From JAKQDH01 sp029558835 (lineage in GTDB: Bacteria; Planctomycetota; Phycisphaerae; UBA1845), in the NCBI GenBank assembly GCA_035356615.1, contig DAOQSN010000045.1, positions 1 to 38,492 on the forward strand: 38,492 bases of DNA, written 5' to 3'. Position numbers and translations under genes: made by a program. This document shows, piece by piece, positions 1 through 6,878 of the stretch. Below the pieces are notes generated by a model. The model saw nothing but the letters and a program-made list of their open reading frames with translations. It searched no databases and was not told the origin of the DNA. Numbering within the stretch: the first letter of the stretch is position 1; each line of letters begins with the position of its first letter.

Positions 1-50
1 CTCCTACGGGGACCACCCTAGCACCACCGGCTCAAGATGTGTAGAAGAAC

Positions 51-127
51 GAGGGTGTTAACCCTGGGGATCGTGGTCCAGCGCTTTCTTTGTGCCTCCG
101 CCGCCCCTCCGGGCAACGCCGTGAACT
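51..127 (+). repeat. Left terminal inverted repeat of the IS4-family element
   Basis: This arm pairs with 1563-1633. The inner part (about 93-127) is nearly identical to the reverse complement of the right arm; the middle part is diverged and the outer 14 bases agree at about 11 positions. The arm runs into the transposase stop codon at 126-128, so the gene ends inside the repeat. Confidence 0.75.
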
Positions 128-1511
128 AAGCGGCGATGGTTTGGCGGTACTTGTGGGCGAGTTGGCGTTCCTGGGCGGTGGCGACACGAAGGCGGGGCGG
201 CTGGAGAATCGACGAGGGCGGCGTGTTCTTGGTGATCGGTCGGTGCCGCGGGCGCTTGGAGGTGTGGCGTCGATAGGGGTCCTTGACCGCGGCCGCCAGG
301 GCCTGCTGCAGGGCGGCACGGGCCTGGGGCAGAGGCAAGCTTCCCCCGCGGAGCAGCGCGGCCCGCAGGGCACGGAGCAGCGGCGCAGGGCTGAAGCGAC
401 GAGGATCGCGACGGTGGCGACGCAGGACGTCAATCCCCAGCAGGGCGATGATGGTCATGGTGATCAGGGCCCATTCCAATTCCAGGTGCGCCCGACGCCC
501 GCTGCGGCTGCGCAGCTTCGCGTACCCCAGCGTGCGTTTGAACGTGCGATAGAACGATTCCACGCCCCAGCGCAGACGGTAGATTCTGCCGGCGGTCCGC
601 GGCGAGAGCCGCGCCGGGTGGAGCACGTTGGTCAGCAGATACACCGTCTGCTTCCCCTTGCCGACGCGGATCAGACGCAGCTCCAGCGGGGGCACCCGTT
701 TCTGCTGGTGCTGGGGCCAGGCGTAGACCAACTCGCGGTCGTGACGCACCGCGGCCTGCGGCCACAAGCGGGTGAGCAGGCTGACGTTGCCCCCGACGCG
801 GATAAGGAACTTCTTGCCCGCCGCGTGCAGCTTCGACCACACCGGATAACCGACGAAGTTCCCGTCGCCCAGCAACAACACGTGGGCGGGAAGGTCTTCG
901 GCCATCTGGATCAGATGCTCCTTCTCGCTCGCCCGGGCCACGTCGAGGCGCCACTCCCACAACCACCCGGTTTGCACCTCGACGATCGCGGTGACGAACG
1001 CCTGGGGGCAGACGCCGTTGTCGGCGTTGCCGAAGCTGCGCTCGTGGTCGCGCGTGCGGGGCAGGTCTTCCTTGCTGCCATCCACGGCCAAGAGGGTCCC
1101 GCCGCCGAGACGGGGAATCCGGTCGAGGCGCCGCGGTGCCTGGCGGCGCAGGTCGGCCTTCAGAAGCGGCAACACCGTGGGTGCCTGTCGTTCGAGGGCT
1201 TTGACCCAACCGTTATAGGTGGTCCCCACCCGTCTTCGGCGTCGGAAGTCGCCAGCCATACAGGCCAGGGCGTCCTCACAACGCACGCCCAGGGTGCAGC
1301 CCGAGTCGAGGGCCATGAGGACCGCTGCCGCCCCCCCCGCCGCCGGCGTCCAACGCACCTGGCGGTGCGCCACCGGGTCAGGCAGGGCACGCAGCGCCCC
1401 CAGAAACACACTGATCCGGGCGAGAAGGGGATGACGATAAAAAACTGTGGAGCGAGCGCTCCCGATCCTCCGATCGGTTTTCACGGCGTCCCTGCCTTTC
1501 TGTCCGGACAA
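126..1511 (-). CDS. IS4-family DDE transposase
   Basis: A 461-residue transposase that would cut and paste the surrounding element. The RNase H-like DDE triad is visible: first Asp in LLAVDGSKEDLPRT, second in LLLGDGNFVGYPVW, and the C-terminal Glu in YRLRWGVESFYRTFK. That last stretch fits the Y-(2)-R-(3)-E-(6)-K signature of the IS4 family exactly. The length is normal for IS4-type enzymes. The reading frame opens with TTG at 1511; no in-frame ATG exists before residue 67, which would remove the N-terminal domain, so TTG or another non-ATG codon just upstream is likely. The C-terminal 60 residues are basic and probably disordered. The gene is the only cargo of the element and has no frameshift. 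Confidence 0.9.
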   Translation of the reverse strand: MSGQKGRDAVKTDRRIGSARSTVFYRHPLLARISVFLGALRALPDPVAHRQVRWTPAAGGAAAVLMALDSGCTLGVRCEDALACMAGDFRRRRRVGTTYNGWVKALERQAPTVLPLLKADLRRQAPRRLDRIPRLGGGTLLAVDGSKEDLPRTRDHERSFGNADNGVCPQAFVTAIVEVQTGWLWEWRLDVARASEKEHLIQMAEDLPAHVLLLGDGNFVGYPVWSKLHAAGKKFLIRVGGNVSLLTRLWPQAAVRHDRELVYAWPQHQQKRVPPLELRLIRVGKGKQTVYLLTNVLHPARLSPRTAGRIYRLRWGVESFYRTFKRTLGYAKLRSRSGRRAHLELEWALITMTIIALLGIDVLRRHRRDPRRFSPAPLLRALRAALLRGGSLPLPQARAALQQALAAAVKDPYRRHTSKRPRHRPITKNTPPSSILQPPRLRVATAQERQLAHKYRQTIAA

Positions 1512-1562
1512 CAGAACATCGGCAGGGACGTTTCTTTCTCCCCAGCCGCTCCCGGTTATTTC

Positions 1563-1633
1563 AGTTCACGGCGTTGCCCGGCGGGGCGGTGGAAAGAAAC
1601 AGAGCCGGTCTCTTCTCAGGGGTTGACACTCCC
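1563..1633 (-). repeat. Right terminal inverted repeat of the IS4-family element
   Basis: Reverse-complement partner of 51-127, lying about 50 bases upstream of the transposase start, so it probably carries the transposase promoter region. A TTGACA hexamer occurs at the outer end but on the plus strand, facing out of the element, and I see no matching -10 downstream of it. Confidence 0.75.
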
Positions 1634-1731
1634 GGCTACCGACTTCGGCCCTTCCAGCGCCGGGCGGAACGTGGCTCCATCCTCCGCCGCGCCCTCAGTT
1701 CGACAACTCCCGCCTTTGTACGGGGTTTGAC

Positions 1732-2064
1732 TCAGCCCACGTCGGCCGGCTCAACCCTCGTCCGGTCGTCGATGACCAGCAGCGCCAGTTCACCATCGGC
1801 CTTCCGCAAGCGCAGCCGCGTCAGCCACAGCTTGTGTTGCTTGCCGTGCGCGTACCAGCTTCCGGTCGGCGACTCCTCCCACGCCTCGACGGTTCCCTCG
1901 GCGCGTGCCGCCACCGACTCCGCGCCGGCCGAGAAGCTCTGCACTACGCGTACCCGCGAGCCTGGTGGATAGCGCTCCGCCCAACGCGTGACCATTACGG
2001 GATTCATGAGTGGTGCGGGCCTCATCTGCCCCAGGACTCCGACAGCCGGCGGAAGCGGCGGCAT
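1732..2064 (-). CDS. Small conserved-looking protein of unknown function
   Basis: I do not recognise a named family. The 110-residue product has no signal peptide or membrane segment. Its C-terminal half looks folded and mostly beta: PPGSRVRVVQSFSAG is followed by a charged WEESPTGSWYAHGKQHKLWL stretch and ends with LALLVIDDRTRVEPADVG. The start at 2064 is preferred because GAGG stands 5 bases before that ATG; the frame is open to a TTG at 2118, and ATGs at 2025, 2007 and 1995 are alternatives. The gene ends about 100 bases from the right end of the IS element, so its downstream context may have been changed by the insertion. Composition matches its neighbours, which supports a real gene. Confidence 0.6.
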   Translation of the reverse strand: MPPLPPAVGVLGQMRPAPLMNPVMVTRWAERYPPGSRVRVVQSFSAGAESVAARAEGTVEAWEESPTGSWYAHGKQHKLWLTRLRLRKADGELALLVIDDRTRVEPADVG

Positions 2065-2232
2065 CCCTGCCTCAAGCTTCCAACGGGCAGCGCGGAGACG
2101 CTGTATCAGCGTGCGCAACCTGGCGCCGCCCTCGAGCCGCGGGCTTGCTCCCCTTGACGCTGAGTGTCAGGGCAGCCCGCGCGGTGCCGCGATACCCTGA
2201 TTCGCCCGCGCTGGCGCCCGGGCGTTTGGGCC

Positions 2233-2928
2233 TTACTGAAACGCTTCATCCGTCGCGTCGGCGAACGACGCCAAATCCGGAAACTCGGCCAGCGGCTCCA
2301 CGTCCGTCTCGTTGTCCTGGTGGCGGCGATTGATCCACACGAAAGGCAGGCCCATCTGCCGGGCCGGCAGACCATCGTGAAACAGACTCTGCGCCACGTG
2401 CAGGACCGACTCCCGCTTGGCGTGGACGTTCAACAGGCGGTGGAAGTGGAGGTGGGCCGGCTTGTACGCCCGCACGTCCTCCGCCGTCACCACAAAATCA
2501 AACTCCACCGGAATCTGCCTGGCCGTCAGCGCGAACAGGTCCGGATCCACGTTAGACAGGACCCCCAGCCGGTACCGCTTCTTCAACCGGGCCAGCGCGT
2601 CGCACGTGTCGGGGAACGGCGTCCAGCGCTCCACGATGGCCGTCACGTCCGGCAGACGCCCCGGCCCCTGCCCGGGCATAAGCGATTCCGTCACGCGCTG
2701 TACCGCCTTGGCGATGACTTCCCGGTAAGGTCGGTAACCCTTCCCCTCAATGGATGCCTCGGCTCCCAGGTACGTCTCGAACAGCTCGGCCAGGCGCTCG
2801 GCGTCCAGCGGCCCGCACATCTCCACCAAGGCCGCCCGCAGCCCGGCCTCCCAGTCCACCAGCGTCCCGTAGCAGTCGAAGCTCACCGTCTCCGTTCGCC
2901 GCAGGACGTTTCTCAGCCCATTGAGCAT
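2233..2928 (-). CDS. HAD-superfamily hydrolase, haloacid dehalogenase type II-like
   Basis: A cytosolic hydrolase of 231 residues; the substrate cannot be told from sequence. Motif I is FDCYGTLVDW with the nucleophile Asp18 (the second conserved Asp is replaced by Tyr, as is usual in the dehalogenase-type branch), motif II is LGVLSNVD, the conserved lysine lies in RAYKPAHLHF, and motif IV is the HVAQSLFHDGLPA variant followed by GLPFVWINRR. This motif IV and the WINRR stretch are typical of type II haloacid dehalogenase-like proteins. The frame is open further upstream to 3021, but the ATG at 2928 has GGAG about 11 bases upstream and places motif I at the expected distance from the N terminus. 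True 2-haloacid dehalogenase activity is only one possibility; many relatives act on phosphate esters. Confidence 0.85.
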   Translation of the reverse strand: MLNGLRNVLRRTETVSFDCYGTLVDWEAGLRAALVEMCGPLDAERLAELFETYLGAEASIEGKGYRPYREVIAKAVQRVTESLMPGQGPGRLPDVTAIVERWTPFPDTCDALARLKKRYRLGVLSNVDPDLFALTARQIPVEFDFVVTAEDVRAYKPAHLHFHRLLNVHAKRESVLHVAQSLFHDGLPARQMGLPFVWINRRHQDNETDVEPLAEFPDLASFADATDEAFQ

Positions 2929-2991
2929 CCTCAATCTCCGTTGCTTCCCGGCCTCACCCTTGACCCGCCGACCACCCGACGAACAGCCGCT

Positions 2992-3021
2992 ATCGTAGTG
3001 AAGGCGCCCCCGGTCGCACAA
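2992..3021 (-). promoter_or_regulatory. Candidate sigma70-type promoter of the HAD hydrolase gene
   Basis: On the minus strand, TTGTGC (3016-3021) and TACGAT (2992-2997) are separated by 18 bases, which predicts a start near 2985 and a leader of about 57 bases. Just upstream, 3037-3051 is a perfect hairpin (GGGGCA, loop TTT, TGCCCC). Prediction by eye only. Confidence 0.4.
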
Positions 3022-3215
3022 GCCGCCCGCCGCTGGGGCATTTTGCCCCGCGCGCGGGCGGAGCGTTACCGCACCGGCAGCTTCAACCTGAATTGAACTT
3101 GTAAACGAATTTGTGCAACGTGCAGGCTAGCCAGCTCGATACCCTGGGCCGCGACCGGCCAAGGTGCAGCGGCCCGACAGCCGCGACGGAATCGCAACTT
3201 CGCGTCTCAGGCAGG

Positions 3216-4022
3216 CTACCGTCGTTCGAGGCTGACGGTCGTCTGGAAGGTCTCGACCTCCGCCCCCACGTCTCGACTGTAGGTGTACGTCCATCGATAG
3301 GGTGAGCCGCAGCGGTCTTCGCTCAGGATCTGGGCGGGGATGTAGCCCGATCCCGGCGCCTCAAAGGTGCCATACACGTCTTCCCCGACCAGCAGGTAGA
3401 CCTCGTGCGCCACCAGCGTGGTCGTCACGACCTCGCTGCCCTCTTGCCGAACAACGCCGCTGAGGCGGACACAGGCTTGGCCGCCCTGCGGCTCATAGGT
3501 GACGGTCCACTCGATCACGCCGTCGAGGACGAAGTACGACGGCGCTGGTACGTACTGCTGCCCCTGCACGTTCTTGCCCCGCAGGTCATACTCGACCGAG
3601 TACGGCACCTGCACGGCCACGCTCGTCCGCGCGGGCACCACCACGGTCGCCTGCCCGGAGCCCTCAGCCCGCAACGTGTGGGTGATCCCGTCAAGGCTGT
3701 AGCTGCTGGTCTGGGTAAACCTCAGCGTCAGGCTGGCCGGGGCGCTGCCGGTGTCGCCCGAGCCGTCGTCCTCGTCACCCGGTTCCGCGTCATCGGTCGT
3801 ATCGTCGGTCGTGCCGTCCGCGGGATTCTGCCCGCCGGTGTCCGAGCCGGTATCCGCGTCTCCGCTGCCGGTGGTCGACCCGCCTGTGCCGGTAGAGATT
3901 GGAATGGCGCCTCCCAGCCCCGTCCCACATCCGGCGTGGAGCAGCGCGAACAGCGCAAGCACACACCCCGCCACGGTTGCCCAGCCCACCCCCGACTCCA
4001 GCCGACGCCACATACTGCTCAT
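3216..4022 (-). CDS. Putative secreted lipoprotein with acidic Gly/Ser/Thr/Asp linker
   Basis: Function unknown. The 268-residue product begins with a basic n-region, a hydrophobic stretch and a lipobox (LLHAGC), so it should be exported, lipidated and anchored to a membrane. After the cysteine comes a linker of about 60 residues rich in G, S, T, D and E, then a beta-rich C-terminal domain of about 165 residues without recognised catalytic motifs. ATG 4022 was chosen because a strong GGGAGG lies 6 bases upstream; the frame extends to 4085, but that would put charged residues before the signal peptide. Acidic linkers of this kind are common in planctomycete surface lipoproteins (family knowledge). 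It appears to be transcribed alone. Confidence 0.75.
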   Translation of the reverse strand: MSSMWRRLESGVGWATVAGCVLALFALLHAGCGTGLGGAIPISTGTGGSTTGSGDADTGSDTGGQNPADGTTDDTTDDAEPGDEDDGSGDTGSAPASLTLRFTQTSSYSLDGITHTLRAEGSGQATVVVPARTSVAVQVPYSVEYDLRGKNVQGQQYVPAPSYFVLDGVIEWTVTYEPQGGQACVRLSGVVRQEGSEVVTTTLVAHEVYLLVGEDVYGTFEAPGSGYIPAQILSEDRCGSPYRWTYTYSRDVGAEVETFQTTVSLERR

Positions 4023-4361
4023 CGGAACCTCCCGCCTGCCGCGCAGGGACTCTCTCTCCCGCCTCCATCGAAATCGTAGGAACACCGAAGTGTCCGCTCA
4101 ACCTCACCGTGGCACGGTCGTCTCGCCTGTGGGCTACCGAGCCCGGGCGGCAGCGAGCGGCCCCGGTCCGAGCTCAAGCAGCGGCGCGGGCGGAACAGAC
4201 GAGGTTACCCGCACAGGCCGAAGGCGCCTGCTGCCACGCCGGCAGGCGGCGGCAGGCATGGTCCGGCTCGCTGAGGCAGGGCATGGCGGCGCTGCGTTTG
4301 GCCATGCTACCCTGTTCCCGCCGTGTGCCCGGCATCTGCTTCCGGATACGTTTGGAGCTAC
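4023..4361. other. Intergenic region with a degenerate paired-hairpin repeat
   Basis: No convincing gene is present. The left part should hold the promoter and the GGGAGG ribosome-binding site of the lipoprotein gene. The stretch 4281-4312 (a GCATGGC...GCCATGC hairpin followed by a run ending in CTACCC) is almost identical to 22680-22711, the right arm of the paired-hairpin element there. The left arm of this copy, around 4240-4275, is strongly diverged, so it looks like a decayed copy. Confidence 0.6.
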
Positions 4362-5414
4362 TCAGGATTCCAGGCGGCTGCGGATGAAGTCAGCGCGGGC
4401 AGCCGCCCGGGCTTGGCCGTCCAGCGACTTGTCCAGCACCTTCTGCAGGTGGGCGGGCTGGGTCAGCAGGAAGATCTCGTTGAGGCGCGGAAGGTCCAGC
4501 TCGTGGAAGCGGTCCATGCAGATGCCCATGCGCAGGGGCGAGAGCAGCGCCTGGGTTTCCTCGGTGCTGATCATGCGGGCTTGCGCGAGCGTGCCGTAGG
4601 CGCGCCAGATCTTGTCGTCAAGCTGCTGCCCGCGCGTGCGGGCGAGGGCCGTCCGCGCCACGCGCTCGTACTCGACGATCCGCGGGACGATGCTGTCCAC
4701 GAACGACCGGGCGAGCTCCGCCTCCGTCTTGCCGAGGCTGGTCTGGTTGGAGATCTGGAAGAAGTCACCGGCCGCCTCGGTGCCTTCGCCGTACAGGCCG
4801 CGGATCGCCAGGTGCATGTCCCGGGCCGCCCGCAGGATGCGCTCGATTTCCTGGGTCAGCTTCAAGGCCGGCAGGTGCAGCATCACGGACACACGAATGC
4901 CGGTCCCCACGTTGGTGGGACAGGCCGTCAGGAATCCGAACTGGCAATCGAAGGCGAAGTCCAGATGGGCACCCAGCTCGCTGTCGATGCGGTCCGCTTC
5001 CCGCCAGACCTCCTCGACCTGCATGCCGCAGCTCAGGCCCTGGATGCGCAGGTGGTCCTCCTCGTTGAGCATCAGGGCCATCGTCTCACCCGCGGAGATC
5101 GTGACGCCGCGGCTGCCAGCGCCCTCGGCGTGCTGCTTGCTGATCAAGTGGCGCTCGACGAGCAGTTCCCGGTCCAGCGCGTCCGCCTCTTCGAGGTCCA
5201 CCAGCACGGCGTCCCGGCCGAACGGACACGCGGCGATCCGCTCGCTGAGAATGCGGTAAATCTCAGTCCGTTCGCTGTCGCTGGCCCGCGTCAGGAAGGG
5301 GTAGCCCGCCAGGTTGCGTGCCAGCCGCACCCGGGTGGAAACCACCACGTCCGCGAGCGGCCCCTCGCCACGCAGCCACTCGCCGGTCATCCGCGTGAAA
5401 TCGCCGAGCTTCAT
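4362..5414 (-). CDS. mcsB: McsB, protein-arginine kinase
   Basis: McsB phosphorylates arginine side chains in proteins; in Firmicutes this marks proteins for the ClpC-ClpP protease and inactivates the repressor CtsR. The product is 350 residues, the usual length, and carries the ATP:guanido phosphotransferase signatures: STRVRLARNLAGYPF near residues 26-40, MLNEEDHLRI with the catalytic-site glutamates, the DCQFGFLTACPTNVGTG block containing the conserved cysteine, and GLYGEGTEAAGDFFQISNQT. Its ATG overlaps the mcsA stop codon in ATGA (5411-5414), so translation is probably coupled and the two proteins, which form a complex in other bacteria, are made together. No ctsR or clpC gene is adjacent, unlike the Bacillus operon. 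Confidence 0.95.
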   Translation of the reverse strand: MKLGDFTRMTGEWLRGEGPLADVVVSTRVRLARNLAGYPFLTRASDSERTEIYRILSERIAACPFGRDAVLVDLEEADALDRELLVERHLISKQHAEGAGSRGVTISAGETMALMLNEEDHLRIQGLSCGMQVEEVWREADRIDSELGAHLDFAFDCQFGFLTACPTNVGTGIRVSVMLHLPALKLTQEIERILRAARDMHLAIRGLYGEGTEAAGDFFQISNQTSLGKTEAELARSFVDSIVPRIVEYERVARTALARTRGQQLDDKIWRAYGTLAQARMISTEETQALLSPLRMGICMDRFHELDLPRLNEIFLLTQPAHLQKVLDKSLDGQARAAARADFIRSRLES

Positions 5415-5923
5415 ACCGATTCCAGTTCGCTGATCTGGTCACGCACCCGGGCGGCCAGTTCGTAGTTCTCGCATTTGAGGGCCTCTTGCAGTTCGCGGCG
5501 CAGGCGGGTGAGCGTCAGGCGCTTCTGGGTGGTGGTGTCGGCCCGCACGGGGACCTTGCCGACGTGCTGCGTCGCTCCCTCGTGGGCGCGCTCCACCAGG
5601 GCCGTCAGCATCTCCCGGAACGTCGTGTAGTCCTGGGGACAGCCCAGCAGGCCTTGCTGCTTGAACTCCCGGAAGGTGATGCCGCAGTGCTCGCAGGTGA
5701 CGTTGTCCAGCTTGCTGCCGGCTGACTTATGCTTGAGGAACTCCTGCAAGAGCGCCGTGGTGCTTTGCGTCTTCTCCAGGAAGGCCTCGTCCTCCTGCTT
5801 GCGGATGATCCCTTCCTCCCCCGCACACTCCTCACACAGGTGCCACTCGCGCTTCTGGGGAAAGGTGTCGGTGATGTGCACCGTGGCGCGGGCCTTCTTG
5901 CAGCGTTGACAGACCAGATGCAT
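5411..5923 (-). CDS. mcsA: McsA, zinc-binding activator of McsB with UvrB/UvrC motif
   Basis: McsA binds and activates the arginine kinase McsB. The 170-residue product has CQRC (5-8) and CEEC (30-33), a third pair CEHC (77-80) and Cys95, which fit the two zinc-binding modules of McsA, and a C-terminal UVR motif of about residues 138-170. ATG 5923 starts directly before the first zinc motif and follows an AGGGTGG ribosome-binding site; the frame is open to 6082, but the added 53 residues look unrelated to the family. Promoter-like elements at 6070-6098 lie inside the end of the upstream gene and would give a leader of about 140 bases. Confidence 0.93.
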   Translation of the reverse strand: MHLVCQRCKKARATVHITDTFPQKREWHLCEECAGEEGIIRKQEDEAFLEKTQSTTALLQEFLKHKSAGSKLDNVTCEHCGITFREFKQQGLLGCPQDYTTFREMLTALVERAHEGATQHVGKVPVRADTTTQKRLTLTRLRRELQEALKCENYELAARVRDQISELESV

Positions 5924-6069
5924 TGTCTTACCACCCTGCCCCGCGGGAGCGGCCACGCACGCCAGCCCACTCCGGAGGCCTTCCCTTCCCACCCCGACGT
6001 TCGCCCACGGCGGATACGTTACCCGCACTCCGCGACGTACACCCCGCGTCCCATATACAGGCGCGCGGT

Positions 6070-6098
6070 ATTCTATGGTCACCCGCGCATATCGTCAA
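6070..6098 (-). promoter_or_regulatory. Candidate promoter of mcsA-mcsB
   Basis: Minus strand: TTGACG (6093-6098), a 17-base spacer and TAGAAT (6070-6075), a good match to a housekeeping sigma promoter. The -35 and the spacer overlap the last codons of the upstream PTPS-like gene. The predicted start near 6063 leaves about 140 bases of leader before mcsA. I see no CtsR-type tandem heptad operator around it. Confidence 0.55.
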
Positions 6099-6489
6099 AC
6101 GCCAGTGAGGACGGTGGTTCACGCTGTCCATCGCGTTCATAGATGGCCACGCAGCCTGGTGCCTCCGTCACCGCCACCGCCCACGTGTGTGCCAGCCCGC
6201 CCGCCACGAGCCGTTCGAAGATCCGGCGGGCGACCGCCTCGGCCGTGGGGTTGCAGCCCTTCAGTATCCCCGCTTCGTTCAGATCGGCGTGATGCAGGCC
6301 CCGGATGATGTTCTCCAGCAGCCCGTGGGCGTGCTCGAAGTCAACCACCATGTCCGCCGCATCCACTGTGGGGCCCCGGAAGTACGCCCGCACGCCCCAG
6401 TCATGCGCGTGAGGCGTTTCCTCCGTGCCATCTGGGCGACGGACACGATGGCTGGCCGTGAAACGTGACTCGACGACGACCGTGTACAT
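6079..6489 (-). CDS. 6-pyruvoyl-tetrahydropterin synthase (PTPS/QueD) family enzyme, ExxHxH variant
   Basis: A 136-residue member of the T-fold family that acts on dihydroneopterin triphosphate or dihydroneopterin. The zinc ligands are visible as His14 in FTASHRV and His27/His29 in EETPHAHDW. Other family marks are VVDFEHAHGLL, LHHADLNE, the NPTAEAVARRIFERL helix and VTEAPGCVAIYE. QueD and mammalian-type PTPS have a catalytic cysteine just before the HGH motif; there is none here, and Glu24 stands in an E-x-x-H-A-H arrangement resembling the PTPS-III subgroup (ExxHGH), which can replace dihydroneopterin aldolase (FolB) in folate synthesis. A folate role is therefore possible, but the HAH and the divergence leave queuosine or another role open. 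No queuosine or folate gene is adjacent. Confidence 0.8.
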   Translation of the reverse strand: MYTVVVESRFTASHRVRRPDGTEETPHAHDWGVRAYFRGPTVDAADMVVDFEHAHGLLENIIRGLHHADLNEAGILKGCNPTAEAVARRIFERLVAGGLAHTWAVAVTEAPGCVAIYERDGQREPPSSLAFDDMRG

Positions 6490-6878
6490 GTCTGCGCTTG
6501 CTCCCCCGGGGTCATCGCGTGGGCCGCCGGCGCGTCGGCCGTGCGGGTGCAGCAGGTACGGCGTCGCGGGCGCCCTGCTCTCAGGCGACGGCGTACGAGT
6601 TCAACGTCCTCTTGCGCGCGGGGCAAACGTGCTGGTGGGGTGTGCTCGCCTCCGCCGCCCTCACCCTTGCCCCTCTCCCGAGGGGAGAGGGGGCGCGCGT
6701 CGCAGGCCACCCCCACCCGCCGCGGGCGCGGGCATCGCACCCACTCTGAACACGGACGCCGCGCCGGCGGCGTAACCCGCTTTCCCTTGCCTCCCGTTCG
6801 GGCTGATGGCATTGTACCGCACCTGCCGAAACACCATAGGCCGAGCGCCCGGTGCCGGGGGCTGGGCGGGAGCAGACC
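6490..6878. other. Divergent intergenic region with dispersed repeat copy
   Basis: No gene is supported here. It separates the PTPS-like gene from trpE and should hold both promoters. Around 6655-6765 lies a copy of a dispersed repeat: a CCCTCTCCC...GGGAGAGGGG hairpin followed by GC-rich sequence and a GCACCCACTCTGAACAC tail. Related copies occur at 13740-13950, 23935-23985 (tail only) and 35188-35281 (hairpin only). I looked for a trp leader peptide and attenuator before trpE and did not find one. Confidence 0.5.

Larger units (their letters stand above)
51..1633 (-). mobile_element. IS4-family insertion sequence, apparently complete
   Basis: One transposase gene fills the element and is flanked by long imperfect inverted repeats (51-127 and 1563-1633). 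Their inner 19 bases (AGTTCACGGCGTTGCCCGG on the right arm) match perfectly, the next 15 or so with few mismatches, and the outer ends match loosely (gagggtgttaaccc against gggagtgtcaaccc). The outer borders are placed by that outer match. I found no clear target-site duplication, so the exact ends could be off by a few bases. The transposase frame is uninterrupted, so the element may still be active. Confidence 0.8.

Noticed and set aside
90..1730. Long open frame on the plus strand across the transposase
   Set aside because: It is antisense to a transposase with full DDE and YREK motifs and its product is low-complexity Arg/Gly/Gln-rich; typical of GC-rich shadow frames.
6490..6878. Tryptophan leader peptide and attenuator before trpE
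   Set aside because: No short frame with tandem Trp codons and no alternative hairpins followed by a T-run were found; the hairpin there belongs to the dispersed repeat.
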